The translations under genes were made by a program, and so were the position numbers. Source: Aquisalinus luteolus (GTDB lineage Bacteria > Pseudomonadota > Alphaproteobacteria > Caulobacterales > Parvularculaceae). Taken from it: a DNA stretch of 64,000 bases. Of this stretch, positions 1-9,276 are shown piece by piece. The notes below the pieces were generated by a model. The model saw only the letters and a list, made by a program, of their open reading frames with translations. It was not told the DNA's origin and ran no database searches. Each line of letters opens with the position of its first letter. The stretch's first letter is position 1. The DNA is taken from NCBI RefSeq assembly GCF_009712425.2, contig NZ_VCJR02000001.1, forward strand, positions 248,001-312,000, read 5' to 3'.

Positions 1-158
1 TCCTCTCGCTCCGCCAACGCCAGCACATACTGGTCGGCGCAATAATCGAGGCTGACGATCCGGCGGGGTGCCTTATTGCCTTCCACGCTCGCCACCTGAT
101 CCGCCGGGGCGGAGCAGGCGGCAAGGGAGAAAGCGATGATCGTCAGCCTCTTGATCAT
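1..158 (-). CDS. btuF: BtuF-like cobalamin-binding lipoprotein, N-terminal fragment (cut by window edge)
   Basis: Only the first 52 codons lie in the window. They encode a lipoprotein signal peptide with lipobox LAAC (Cys at about residue 15), followed by RRIVSLDYCADQYVLAL, the first beta strand typical of periplasmic corrinoid/siderophore-binding proteins of the BtuF class. The ATG at 158 lies one base after the stop of the upstream BtuB-like receptor gene, so the two are translationally linked and share the cobalamin riboswitch at 2161-2318. Inferred role: captures B12 in the periplasm for an ABC importer. The family call rests on a short fragment plus context; another Fe/corrinoid-binding protein is possible. 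Confidence 0.7.
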   Translation of the reverse strand, partial: MIKRLTIIAFSLAACSAPADQVASVEGNKAPRRIVSLDYCADQYVLALAERE

Positions 159-159
159 G

Positions 160-1989
160 TCACAGCCTTACCCTGATCCCGGCAGACCCGGAAAGGCCGG
201 GCGTGCCATAACCAAGCAGCTGCTGATAGTCGGCATCGAACAGGTTCTCGACCCGGCCATAAAGCTCCAGCGTCTCGCTGAGGTCATATGACCCGTTGAG
301 ATCGACCCGGGTCCAGCCATCGACCGGGCCGGTGGAATCCATCTGCTTCCCAGTATGACGCAGGTCGATGCTACTCGAAAAGGGCCCGCCCGGGTCAAAG
401 GTAGCGCGCAGGGTCGCTGTATAATTCGGCACACGGATCAGTTCGTTTTCGTCACCATCTTCGGCTTCGATATAAGCATAAGTGCCGCCAAGAGTGAGCC
501 AGCCTGTTAGCTTGTACTCGCCTGACAGCTCAATGCCTTGCGAGGTCGCCTCGGCGATATTCTCATACCGACCGATATTGAAGGTGATGAGATTTTCCGT
601 GTCCTGCGCGAAGACACTGATGCTGGCTGTGCCCCGGCCATCCGGTGTGCGCAGGTCGACGCCGAGATCGACCCCTTCGGATGTTTCCGGCGCCAGGTCA
701 GACGCAGGCTCGGTCAGTCCGCAACACAGGAAGGTTGTCTGGAACAGGGTCGGGGCCTTGAAGCCCTGGCCCCAGCTCGCCCGCACCGTCATCGTCTCGC
801 GCGGCGACCAAGCGACAGCGGCCCGGCCCGTCGTCTTCGAGCCGAAGCGGTCGTGATCGTCATTCCTCAGGCCCGCTGTCAGGGTCAGGCTTTCGACCGG
901 TTTCAGTTCATAAAGCGCGAACAGGCCGGTGATCGTGGTCTCGTCACCATCGGCGCTCGTCTCTTCCTGCTCAGCCCCGAAGGCGAGAGTGCTTTTCGCA
1001 TCGATGGCGAGCGTGCCCTGATAGCGCAACAGGCTGCGCTCGCCTTGCGCAGAAAAACTCTCCACGCCGCTTGCGAAATTCACCCTCTCGATATCGGCAA
1101 ACCCGGCGACGAGCTGGTTCTCCAGCCTGCCGTCGAACAGTGGGACGTTCAGGGCGATATTGCCCGAGAATTCCTCCGTCTCAGTGGTTTCGTCGCCATC
1201 GCCGACATTGCCTTCGGCCCCGAAGACGAAACTGTCGAACTCTGTCTCTGCATCGGTATAAAGCAGCATTGCATCGAGGCGTGCCGAGGCTGGCAGGTTC
1301 AGCCCGCCGCGTGCAGCCCAGGTGGTCGCCTCATAGCCGTCGTCTTCGGTATTGCCATTGTTTTCATCGGCCTTGGAAATACCGTCCGTATCCGTCCTCG
1401 TTGCCGACAGGCGGAAATCGCCCGCCTCGTTCGCGCCAGCAACGGCCGCGCCGCCGCGCAGCGTATTGAAGGAGCCAGCCTCGCCGAACAACGTGGCGCC
1501 GAGGCCTTCCTCCGGGCGTTTGGTGATGATGTTGACGACACCGCCGATGGCATCCGTGCCCCACAGGGTCGATTGCGGGCCTTTGAGGATCTCGATTCGC
1601 GCGATCTGATCCGAATCAAGACGGGCGAAATCATAGCCGCCGCCGGGAGCTGACGGGTCGTTGACCGCCACGCCATCGATCAATACCAGCGTCTGTTCGC
1701 TACCGGCCCCGCGGATGCGCACGCTTGCCGCGCCGCCATAGCCGCCATTCTGGTTCACGGTTACGCCGGGTGCGCGCGCCAGCGCATCGACCACAAAGGC
1801 ATATTGCGACAGGATCTCGTCGGTGATGATGGCCACCGAAGAGCCGGTTTCGGTCGCCAACTGGTCGAGTCGCGTGCCATCGACAATAATTTCGTCCCTG
1901 TACGCATCACCCTGCGCAAAGGCAGGAAAGATAGCAGGGAAGGCGGCGGAAAGGCCGGCAGTGCCAGCCAGGAGGAGTAGTCTTTTCAT
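160..1989 (-). CDS. btuB: TonB-dependent vitamin B12 receptor (BtuB-like)
   Basis: 609-residue outer-membrane receptor. The start at 1989 is chosen because it begins a clear signal peptide (MKRLLLLAGTAG...AFAQ) and has AAAGGAAC just upstream. The open frame extends further 5-prime into the riboswitch leader and that part is not coding. The plug has DEIIVDGTRLDQLATETGSS, a TonB-box-like start, then VRIRGAGSEQTLVLIDG, IARIEILKGPQSTLWG and IGGVVNIITK, all standard for BtuB-type plugs. The protein ends with a barrel strand closing on GIRVRL. It lies downstream of a cobalamin riboswitch and upstream of a BtuF-like gene, which specifies the substrate better than the protein does. Expected role: TonB-driven uptake of cobalamin across the outer membrane, repressed when B12 is plentiful. 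Confidence 0.88.
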   Translation of the reverse strand: MKRLLLLAGTAGLSAAFPAIFPAFAQGDAYRDEIIVDGTRLDQLATETGSSVAIITDEILSQYAFVVDALARAPGVTVNQNGGYGGAASVRIRGAGSEQTLVLIDGVAVNDPSAPGGGYDFARLDSDQIARIEILKGPQSTLWGTDAIGGVVNIITKRPEEGLGATLFGEAGSFNTLRGGAAVAGANEAGDFRLSATRTDTDGISKADENNGNTEDDGYEATTWAARGGLNLPASARLDAMLLYTDAETEFDSFVFGAEGNVGDGDETTETEEFSGNIALNVPLFDGRLENQLVAGFADIERVNFASGVESFSAQGERSLLRYQGTLAIDAKSTLAFGAEQEETSADGDETTITGLFALYELKPVESLTLTAGLRNDDHDRFGSKTTGRAAVAWSPRETMTVRASWGQGFKAPTLFQTTFLCCGLTEPASDLAPETSEGVDLGVDLRTPDGRGTASISVFAQDTENLITFNIGRYENIAEATSQGIELSGEYKLTGWLTLGGTYAYIEAEDGDENELIRVPNYTATLRATFDPGGPFSSSIDLRHTGKQMDSTGPVDGWTRVDLNGSYDLSETLELYGRVENLFDADYQQLLGYGTPGLSGSAGIRVRL

Positions 1990-2160
1990 GTCTCGTTCCT
2001 TTTGCCCGTACCGGCCTGCCGCAACCGGAAAGGAGCAATGACAAGAACCGCACACGAAAAGTGCACGGCGGCAGCGCTCGGTTTTCGATTGTCGTTGCAG
2101 AGGAAAGAGACTTTCCCGTACGCGGAAGGCTGGACCCGGCCCCGGCACGAACGACGCGAT

Positions 2161-2318
2161 GGCAGGTTTCCTGACTCACCGATCGACGCTTCCGGCCGCC
2201 TTCCCGGCGCATTTCACGCCAGTGGCATCGTGGCCGTCAGCTCCTGGCTGACAGTTGCGGGCACAGCCCCGGATTTACACCGGGTTCCCTCTTAGCCCCG
2301 TGTTACCGGGGCACCATC
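2161..2318 (-). promoter_or_regulatory. Cobalamin (adenosylcobalamin-type) riboswitch
   Basis: Read on the minus strand, the leader starts with GGTGCCCCGG then AGAGGGAACCCGGTG, AAATCCGGGGCTG, CCCGCAACTGT and GGGAAGG, and ends in the B12 box GAGTCAGGAAACCTGCC (2161-2177). These blocks in this order are diagnostic of the cobalamin riboswitch. It lies about 170 bases upstream of the btuB start. The expression platform is not obvious; a short hairpin GGAAAG-TCT-CTTTCC lies between the B12 box and the gene. Ligand binding is expected to lower btuB/btuF expression. Confidence 0.93.
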
Positions 2319-2336
2319 TGGGAGAAGTCTATGCAG

Positions 2337-2369
2337 AAGGGCGTCCCGCTTGTCAACGAAGACGCCCTT
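2337..2369 (-). terminator. Inverted repeat between yqjG-like gene and B12 leader
   Basis: AAGGGCGTC and GACGCCCTT form a perfect 9-bp stem with a 15-base loop, just downstream of the minus-strand gene ending at 2390 and upstream of the B12 leader. It lacks a good U-run on the minus strand (TTTAT follows on the plus side), so it may stop or process transcripts rather than act as a strong intrinsic terminator. Confidence 0.45.
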
Positions 2370-2389
2370 TATGAAATCGCTGTGGCAGG

Positions 2390-3382
2390 CTAGGCAGCCT
2401 TGTCCAGCCGCTCGCGCTTGTGCGGCGCGTCAAAGTCCATCGCCGGGCCGACGGGCACGACGCCGGTCGGATTGACCATGTCATGGCTCTCGTAATAATG
2501 GCGCTTGGCGTGTTCCAGATTTGTCGTTTCGGCAATGCCCGGCCATTGATAAAGGTCGCGGGTATAACCCCACAAATTCTGGTAGTCCGTCAGCCTGCGG
2601 ATATTGCATTTGAAATGCCCGAAATAGACCGGGTCGAACCGGTACAGCGTCGGGAACAGGCGCCAGTCGGCCTCAGTTGGCTCGTCACCGGTCAGGAATC
2701 GCTGGCGCGACAGGCGGTCCTCGAGGAAATCCATCGTCTCGAACAGCGGCTCGACAGCCTCTTCATAGGCATCCTGCGTCGTCGCAAAACCGGACTTGTA
2801 GACGCCATTGTTCAGCGTGTCATAGATCCGCTCGTTCAGGGCATCGATCTCGTCGCGTTTGTCTCTGGGGTAATAATCGCCGGGGGTCGCGCCGACTTCG
2901 TTGAAGGCGTCGTTGAACATGCGGATGATATCTGCGGATTCGTTGGAGACGATGGTCTGCTGTTTCTTGTCCCATACCACAGGCACGGTAACGCGCCCTG
3001 AATAATTCGGGTCGGCGTTCAGATAGACCTGGTACATGAAGTCACTGTCGAACAGCTTGTCGCCGACGATGCCGTCATCGTCCTTTTTGAAGGTCCAGCC
3101 GTTTTCCTTCATCAGCCAGTGGACGACGGAAACATCGATCGTGTCGTCCAGCCCCTTCAGGGCACGATAGATCAGCGTGCGGTGTGCCCAAGGGCAGGCA
3201 TAGGAAACATAAAGGTGATAGCGCCCGGGTTCTGCCTTGAAACCGGCCTTGCCCGTCGGCCCGGCGCTGCCGTCTCTGGTGATCCAGTTGCGGAACTGGC
3301 TTTCGGATCGCTTGAAGCGCCCCCCGTTTTCATCGGTGTTGTACCATTTGTCCTGCCATTTGCCGTCGACGAGAAGTCCCAT
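2390..3382 (-). CDS. yqjG: Glutathionyl-hydroquinone reductase (Xi-class GST, YqjG/ECM4 family)
   Basis: 330 residues, the usual size of the family. The N-terminal thioredoxin-fold domain carries the catalytic Cys in VSYACPWAHRT (about residues 58-68), the family signature. SNESADIIRMFN is the glutathione-binding SNAIL/ES-like segment, and an all-alpha C-terminal GST domain follows with LDFLEDRLSRQRFLTGDEPTEADWRLFPTL. It reduces glutathionyl-(chloro)hydroquinones in the cytoplasm, releasing the hydroquinone and glutathione disulfide. The start at 3382 has AGGGAGATGACCTG upstream. It appears to be a single-gene unit; its neighbours give no pathway information. Confidence 0.92.
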   Translation of the reverse strand: MGLLVDGKWQDKWYNTDENGGRFKRSESQFRNWITRDGSAGPTGKAGFKAEPGRYHLYVSYACPWAHRTLIYRALKGLDDTIDVSVVHWLMKENGWTFKKDDDGIVGDKLFDSDFMYQVYLNADPNYSGRVTVPVVWDKKQQTIVSNESADIIRMFNDAFNEVGATPGDYYPRDKRDEIDALNERIYDTLNNGVYKSGFATTQDAYEEAVEPLFETMDFLEDRLSRQRFLTGDEPTEADWRLFPTLYRFDPVYFGHFKCNIRRLTDYQNLWGYTRDLYQWPGIAETTNLEHAKRHYYESHDMVNPTGVVPVGPAMDFDAPHKRERLDKAA

Positions 3383-3518
3383 CAGGTCATCTCCCTTGAA
3401 GTTGTCGGGTTTGCGTGTGTCTCATGAACACAAGATTGTGCCGATGAGTGCGCAAACCCAGTCTCGATTCCTCAAATGATTGTTCTGCAAACGGGAAAAC
3501 TTGTTCTGAACGGCGGTG

Positions 3519-4046
3519 TCAGGCCATCTTCGCGTTGCGCGGCCCGATCAGGCTTCGGCCATAGGCCAGCGCATCCTTGCCGCGTATGGCGAGAATGAAC
3601 AATGCGCAGAACCAGCTGATACAGGCGGCGATGAAGAGGAAGGAGCCTTCCTCGACGATCATGCCGTTCTCCCATTGGGTCGGTGTCGGGATGCCGAGCG
3701 GGGTGAACAGGTGGAAGGTGATGGCACCGGTCATTACGCCGAGGGCGTTCAATGCGCCCATCGCCTGCGACAGTCCGGCGAGACGCTTGTCGCCTTTCGT
3801 CAGCAAAAGGATGACCGGAATCGCGATCAGCAGGATGGAAGCGGCAAGCTCGGCAAGGCCGATGATCCACGGACCTGCCGGATAGAACAGGCCGATGCCG
3901 GACCAGTCGCGCAGGGTGGTGAAGATATGTTCCGGGGTCGGATGGCCGGTGAACTTGAAGCGCAGGCTGTCGAGGAAAATTGCGGAAATGAAAAGGCTGG
4001 CGCCGAACAGCGCTATCTGGACGGGTTTCGATGTCGTGTGGTTCAT
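3519..4046 (-). CDS. Small four-helix membrane protein, DoxX-like
   Basis: 175 residues with about four hydrophobic segments: near residues 10-30, 58-83 (GLAELAASILLIAIPVILLL), 95-115 (AMGALNALGVMTGAITFHLF) and 135-155. The layout and the GxxELxxxxxL pattern in helix 2 resemble DoxX/DoxD-type membrane proteins, whose functions are mostly unknown. The start has GGAGAGAGAC immediately upstream. It is transcribed away from the channel-like gene at 4221 and towards yqjG, with a 136-base gap, so it could be co-transcribed with yqjG. The family assignment is tentative. Confidence 0.6.
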   Translation of the reverse strand: MNHTTSKPVQIALFGASLFISAIFLDSLRFKFTGHPTPEHIFTTLRDWSGIGLFYPAGPWIIGLAELAASILLIAIPVILLLTKGDKRLAGLSQAMGALNALGVMTGAITFHLFTPLGIPTPTQWENGMIVEEGSFLFIAACISWFCALFILAIRGKDALAYGRSLIGPRNAKMA

Positions 4047-4220
4047 GTCTCTCTCCGGTTGTTAGCCCATCGCTTTCCTACGTCTGTCTGTTCCTTTTGG
4101 CGAAACACGAATGATCACGAAATCGCAACCCTTGTTCAGGTAAAATGCGATGGAGACCAATGAAAAGCAGAACATATTGATTTTACGGCATAATCGGTTG
4201 AGTGTGAGGCTCAAACGGGG

Positions 4221-6458
4221 ATGAAAGCTGCGATCATGAAGCAAGAGCGCTCACGCGATTTCTGGATCTGGATGCTGGTCGCGGCGGCCGGCGCTCTCGG
4301 TCTCGTGTTCGGTCTTATCGGGTGGAGCGTGCATCATGCGGCTGCGGGGGTCACCGGCGGCGCGCTGCTCTCTGATGTTCTGTACAGCACACTCCTCATG
4401 TTTCTTGCCGATGGCGAAGCTGGCAACGCTGCGCCTGACAACGTCGCGCTCCATGTCGGGCGCTTCCTCGCCGTCGCCGCCGGTCTCGGCGCAATCCTGA
4501 AAACCGTGCTGATGGTCTTTGCCGACCGCATTCGCCGTTGGCGACTGTCGCGCCTGAAAGGCCATGTCATCGTTTGCGGGCTGGATGAAAAGGGCCGTGC
4601 CTTTCTCCATAGCGAGTGGATCATGCGGGACATGATGGGTGAAAGATATCCCATCATCGCCATGACGCCAGATCCGCAGCCAGGCGATGAAGCCTGGTGC
4701 CGCGGATATGATATTGAACTGGTCGCGGCGGATTATCACGACATCGCCGCGCTGGAAGCCGTCAATGCGGGCCACGCGCAGCGCATCATCTTTGTGGGGC
4801 CCGAAGACCAGAAAAATCTCGAAACGGCCCTCGTGCTCGACATGGTCAGTGGTGTCCGGGCGAAGATCGGGAAATCAGAGAGCAAGGAGAGGGAAGGCGC
4901 GCTGAAGGCCTATGTCCTGATCGACCATCTGGAGTTCTGGCGCCAGATCAGCCAGTCCGACGCCGTCGAGCGGCTGCGCGAGCGGCTGGAGGTTTATCCC
5001 CTGTCCATCCGTGATGTAGCCGCGCGGCAATTCATCTGGGAGCATCACCTGTTCGCCGTCGCCCGCCTGCGCGGGCAGGAGCGAGTACATATGGTCTTCG
5101 ACGGATATGATCCGTATGCGTTTAGTCTCCTTTATACCATGCTGCCGGCGATCCTGACGACGGATCTCGGCCGCACGCGCGTGACGATCCTCACCGACAG
5201 AGCCAACGCCCGTGACCAAGAATTGCGACTCGTGATGCCGGAGATAGACCGCCTTGCCGATATCGCTTTCGTGGAACATGAAGGTTCTGTCTCACCGTCC
5301 CTGATGCAGAGCGTAGAGTCCGAGGTGCCGGTCACGGCTGTCTTTCTGTTCGCACAAAGCGACACTGTGGTGCTGGAACGCACCCTTGCCTTGCACACCG
5401 CGATGACGCGCACCGGGTGCTGGCGTGCGCCGCTGTTTCCGCGGATGGACAGCTATGATGGTATCCGCTCGCTGACCGCACCGCTCGATGGCTCTCGGCG
5501 TTTTCATGATGCGATCAGGCCTTGGGGACTGCAATCGGCATCCTGCTCTGTCAGCGTGTTTGAAGGTAATGCGGAATTTTACGCGCAGTCGATCCATACC
5601 GGTTACGTTACCTCGCGCCACGAGCAGTTCTCGCCGGACAATAGCGCCAGCCGTCAGGAGAGCCTCAACGCCTGGAACCGCCTTTCTGAGACCAAGCGCC
5701 AGTCGAACCGCCGCGGAGCGGACCATATCCCGGCCAAGCTCGCCAGCGCCGGATGTCATATTCCGCCGCATACGGATATGAGCGTGCCGGATGGCTTCAC
5801 CCTGATCCATCGAGACGAGATGGAAGCGATGGCCGATCTGGAGCATCAATCCTGGATGGCGGGACGCTGGGTCGATGGCTGGCGCGCCGGTCGCCCGCGC
5901 GACGATGCCCGCCGCATCCATCCGGACCTGCTCAATGATTATGACGGGCTGACCGAGGAACTGAAGCAGTATGACCGCAATCAGGTCCAGTTGCTGAGTG
6001 ACCAACTGCTACAGCGTACTGACAAGCCAACCCATAGCTCGATCCGCCATGAATACTGGTTGGGTATCGCGGAACCGGTCGGTGGTGAGGCGGATGAACA
6101 GACTTTGGCAAAGCTAGTTGAAACCGTCCTGCCGACACTGATTGCCGAGCATCCCGACCGGTTCTGGACACTTCTATGTCGCCCGGCACAGGGATGCACC
6201 TCTGTACTTACTCCAGCGGTTCTGGACTATTTCTCTATGCAGAAATTGCCGCACCGATTGATCCTGCTCGATGCGGGCACGGCACCGCTGGCAACCGGGC
6301 TTGAGGGGCACGCCAGGCTGGAGTGGATCGTTGAACTGAAAGGCGATGCTGCCGTCAGCAGCTATCTCAACAATCGCGCTCGCACGATCATCATCGCCGA
6401 TGGCGCGGGGGATTTCTCCGGTCCCGCGCTGATCGATGCGAGCAGGGTGCAGCCCTAG
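4221..6458 (+). CDS. Channel-like membrane protein with TrkA-N-type Rossmann domain and RyR domain
   Basis: 745 residues. Two transmembrane helices (about 14-36 and 79-101) flank a short re-entrant-like segment (SDVLYSTLLMFLADG), as in two-helix ion channels, but no TVGYG selectivity filter is present. A Rossmann fold follows directly (GHVIVCGLDEKGRAF, about 114-128), similar to RCK/TrkA-N domains. Further unassigned alpha/beta sequence leads to a RyR-type domain at about 525-605 (EAMADLEHQSWMAGRWVDGW). The C-terminal 130 residues form another alpha/beta segment. Inferred: a membrane protein gated or modulated by a nucleotide or other ligand. The start could instead be the ATG at 4236. The stop codon shares a CTAG with the convergent astB stop. 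No partner gene is evident. Confidence 0.7.
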   Translation: MKAAIMKQERSRDFWIWMLVAAAGALGLVFGLIGWSVHHAAAGVTGGALLSDVLYSTLLMFLADGEAGNAAPDNVALHVGRFLAVAAGLGAILKTVLMVFADRIRRWRLSRLKGHVIVCGLDEKGRAFLHSEWIMRDMMGERYPIIAMTPDPQPGDEAWCRGYDIELVAADYHDIAALEAVNAGHAQRIIFVGPEDQKNLETALVLDMVSGVRAKIGKSESKEREGALKAYVLIDHLEFWRQISQSDAVERLRERLEVYPLSIRDVAARQFIWEHHLFAVARLRGQERVHMVFDGYDPYAFSLLYTMLPAILTTDLGRTRVTILTDRANARDQELRLVMPEIDRLADIAFVEHEGSVSPSLMQSVESEVPVTAVFLFAQSDTVVLERTLALHTAMTRTGCWRAPLFPRMDSYDGIRSLTAPLDGSRRFHDAIRPWGLQSASCSVSVFEGNAEFYAQSIHTGYVTSRHEQFSPDNSASRQESLNAWNRLSETKRQSNRRGADHIPAKLASAGCHIPPHTDMSVPDGFTLIHRDEMEAMADLEHQSWMAGRWVDGWRAGRPRDDARRIHPDLLNDYDGLTEELKQYDRNQVQLLSDQLLQRTDKPTHSSIRHEYWLGIAEPVGGEADEQTLAKLVETVLPTLIAEHPDRFWTLLCRPAQGCTSVLTPAVLDYFSMQKLPHRLILLDAGTAPLATGLEGHARLEWIVELKGDAAVSSYLNNRARTIIIADGAGDFSGPALIDASRVQP

Positions 6459-7798
6459 CGCTGGAAGTCGTAGATCGGGCCGAGGTCGAGGATCTGTGTC
6501 AGCTCATCCAGCGCCCGGCAATTTTCTTTGTACAGGGACGGATCGCCGAGATCGGCCGGCGCAAGCCGGTCGCGGTAATGCTTGCCCGCCCATGTTTCCA
6601 GTTCGGTGATCCGGTCTTCAGTCAGGATCGCGCCGGTCGATGTCGCGGCCTGTTCGGCCTCGGTCAGCACAACACGCAGGCGCAGGCAGGCCGGACCGCC
6701 GCCATTTTTCATGCTCTGCTTCAGGTCGAGATAGAAGGCCTGCGAGACCGGGTTGGAATTGCTCTCCAGCATGCCGTCGACGAAGGCCTTTGTGCGCGGG
6801 TTCTCCTCGGCCTCGGTCGGCAGGATCAGCGCCATCGTGCCGTCGGGCAGGGTGACGAGCTGCGAGTTGAACAGGTATGAGGTGACAGCATCTTCAAGCG
6901 ACACTTGCGCCGCGGGCACTTCGATGAAGACCGGCTCGAAGCCCAGCGGTTCGCACGCCTTTCGGATCTGTGCCTGCGTCTGGGCAAGGTCCTCGAAGGC
7001 CTCCTCGTGATAGAACAGGCAGGTGCCGTTGGTCACCGAGACGACGTCATTGTGGAAAGCGCCGGCTTCGATCGCCTTGCGAGACTGGCGCGTGATGATC
7101 GTGTTTTCGAACCGCAGCCGGTGCTTGGTCGCGACTGCGTGGCAGACCTCGACAGCCTGGCGCGGCAGGAATTTCATGCTTTCCAGCTTTTCAAAGGCGG
7201 AGCGTCCGTAGACGAACAGTTCAGCACCTTGCTCGCCATGGGCGGTGGCGAAACGGCCATGATTCGCCGCGCCCTCATCGCCCATCGCGCCGCCATAGGG
7301 CAGGGGCGCGTGATGGGTGAAATAGGCCTCGTCGGCAAAGATCGCTTTCAGGGCCCGGCCTGTCTGGTCCGCCTCGATAGAGCGGTGGAACATCGACCCC
7401 AGATTGGCCGGCGTGAAATGCACCTTGCCGTCCTGCGTATCGGCGCTGGGTGAGACCGTCGCCGCATTCGCCGTCCACATGCAGGAGGCTGATGCTGTGT
7501 TGTAGAGAAAGGCAGGCGAAGCAGCATGGGCGGCCTTGATCATCTGCGCGTCGGTGCCGGTGAAACCGAAGGCCCGCAGCGTCGGCAGGTGCGGACGCGA
7601 TTGCGGCGGCAGTACGCCCTGCGTCAGGCCGAGCTTGATCAAGGTACGCATCTTGCCGAGGCCCTGCAGCACGGCAGCGCGGGGGTTCGAGACCTCGCCA
7701 TAATTGGTCATCGAGGCGAGGTTGCCCATGGACAGGCCGCCATAATTATGGGTCGGCCCGACGAGCCCGTCGAAATTGATCTCGCTTGCAGTGCTCAT
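6455..7798 (-). CDS. astB: N-succinylarginine dihydrolase
   Basis: 447 residues, the normal AstB length. It starts SEINFDGLVGPTHNYGGLS, the family signature, and has FTPANLGSMFHRSIEADQTGR and HNDVVSVTNGTCLFYHE, which carries the catalytic His. It is a member of the guanidino-group-modifying (amidinotransferase-fold) enzymes. AstB converts N2-succinylarginine to N2-succinylornithine, two ammonia and CO2, the second step of the arginine succinyltransferase pathway. It is the last gene of a minus-strand operon (M20 hydrolase, astA, astD, astB), with only 11 bases separating it from astD. Confidence 0.96.
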   Translation of the reverse strand: MSTASEINFDGLVGPTHNYGGLSMGNLASMTNYGEVSNPRAAVLQGLGKMRTLIKLGLTQGVLPPQSRPHLPTLRAFGFTGTDAQMIKAAHAASPAFLYNTASASCMWTANAATVSPSADTQDGKVHFTPANLGSMFHRSIEADQTGRALKAIFADEAYFTHHAPLPYGGAMGDEGAANHGRFATAHGEQGAELFVYGRSAFEKLESMKFLPRQAVEVCHAVATKHRLRFENTIITRQSRKAIEAGAFHNDVVSVTNGTCLFYHEEAFEDLAQTQAQIRKACEPLGFEPVFIEVPAAQVSLEDAVTSYLFNSQLVTLPDGTMALILPTEAEENPRTKAFVDGMLESNSNPVSQAFYLDLKQSMKNGGGPACLRLRVVLTEAEQAATSTGAILTEDRITELETWAGKHYRDRLAPADLGDPSLYKENCRALDELTQILDLGPIYDFQR

Positions 7799-7809
7799 GG
7801 TCTCGTGTC

Positions 7810-9276
7810 TCAGTCGTTGATGCCCGGTGTAACCGTGTCGTCCGTCACCCTGCCTTCGGCGATCAGGCTCGCCATCGGCCAGGCGGCATAGTCGGCGGCA
7901 TAATAGCCGGCCGGGCGGTGATTGCCCGACAGGCCGGGCCCGCCGAACGGCGCTGCGCCGGACGCGCCGGTCGTCTGGCGGTTCCAGTTGACGATCCCGG
8001 CATTGATCTCATGAATGAATGTCTCGAAAAGATCGTGGCTGTCGGAGATGAGACCGGCGGCAAGCCCGAAGCGGGTGTCGTTCGCCTCCGCCAGTGCCTC
8101 TTCAAAGCTCCCGACACGGATCACCTGCAGCACAGGCCCGAAGATTTCCTCGTCCTTGCGGTCCTTCACGTCGGTCACGTCGATCAGGCCCGGGGTGACG
8201 AAGGCGGCCCCTTGGGGCGTGAGCATAGCGAGCCGCACGGCGTGGGCCCCGGCACCGATGAGTTCGTCTTGCGCTTTGAGGACGCTCTGTGCGGCATCGC
8301 CGGAAATGAGCGGGCCCATGAACGGTTCAGGTTCCTCATCGGGCACACCGACGCGGACCTTGCCGAGCAGGCTGTCGAGCGCGGCGATCAGCGCTTCGCC
8401 TTCCGGTCCGTCCTCAACGATCAGGCGGCGGGCGCAGGTGCAGCGCTGGCCGGAGGTGATGTAGGCAGAGCGCAGGATGATCCGTGCCGCCGCCTGCTTG
8501 TCTTCCACGTCCCACGCGATCAGCGGGTTGTTGCCACCCAGCTCCAGCGCCAGGATCTTGTCCGGCTGTCCGGCGAGGGCCTTGTGGATCGCCCGGCCGA
8601 CTTGGATGCCGCCGGTGAACAGGATGCCTGCAACGCGCTCATCGGCGACCAGCTGCTCAGCGACCTCGCGCCCGCCCTGGACGAGGTTGATGACACCGGC
8701 TGGCAGGCCAGCGGCCTCCCAGCGCTGCAGCGTCTTTTCGGCGACCATCGGCGTCAATTCACTGGGCTTGAACACGACCGTGTTGCCGGCCAGTAGCGCC
8801 GGGATGATGTGGCCGTTCGGCAGGTGCCCCGGAAAGTTGAACGGGCCGATCACGGCCATCACGCCATGGGGGCGGTGGGCAAGGCGCATGGTCGCGCCTG
8901 CGGCCTCGCCGGTCTTCGTGCCGGTGCGCTCTTCATAGGCTTTCACCGAAATCGCGGCCTTGCCGATCATCGCGCCTGCCTCGGTGCGCGCATCCCAGAG
9001 CGGCTTGCCCGTCTCATGGGCGATGGCGGCGGCGATCTCTTCCTTGTGCTCTTTCAGTTCCTCGACGAAAGCGTTGATGATGGCGAGGCGTTCATCGAAG
9101 CTTTTCTTCGCCCAGGGCTTGAACGCGGCACGGGCGGCGGCGATGGCTTCATCGACTTCGCCCGGCCCGGCCATCGTGCCGGTCCAAAGGGTCTCGCCGG
9201 TGCCGGGGGCAATTGAGGAAAACTCCGCACCCGATCCTTTTTTCCATGTTCCGTTGATGTACAGGCTGTCGGTCAT
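7810..9276 (-). CDS. astD: N-succinylglutamate 5-semialdehyde dehydrogenase
   Basis: 488-residue aldehyde dehydrogenase. Visible motifs: GPFNFPGHLPNGHIIPALLAG (NAD-binding region), LELGGNNPLI with the general-base Glu, and SGQRCTCARRL with the catalytic Cys. The AstD assignment within the superfamily comes from overall resemblance and from lying between astA and astB. It oxidises succinylglutamate semialdehyde to succinylglutamate with NAD. Its ATG overlaps the astA stop (ATGA at 9273-9276), indicating translational coupling. Confidence 0.94.
   Translation of the reverse strand: MTDSLYINGTWKKGSGAEFSSIAPGTGETLWTGTMAGPGEVDEAIAAARAAFKPWAKKSFDERLAIINAFVEELKEHKEEIAAAIAHETGKPLWDARTEAGAMIGKAAISVKAYEERTGTKTGEAAGATMRLAHRPHGVMAVIGPFNFPGHLPNGHIIPALLAGNTVVFKPSELTPMVAEKTLQRWEAAGLPAGVINLVQGGREVAEQLVADERVAGILFTGGIQVGRAIHKALAGQPDKILALELGGNNPLIAWDVEDKQAAARIILRSAYITSGQRCTCARRLIVEDGPEGEALIAALDSLLGKVRVGVPDEEPEPFMGPLISGDAAQSVLKAQDELIGAGAHAVRLAMLTPQGAAFVTPGLIDVTDVKDRKDEEIFGPVLQVIRVGSFEEALAEANDTRFGLAAGLISDSHDLFETFIHEINAGIVNWNRQTTGASGAAPFGGPGLSGNHRPAGYYAADYAAWPMASLIAEGRVTDDTVTPGIND

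Noticed and set aside
538-1653. A 371-residue plus-strand open frame inside btuB
   Set aside because: Antisense of the receptor gene; the receptor has signature plug motifs.
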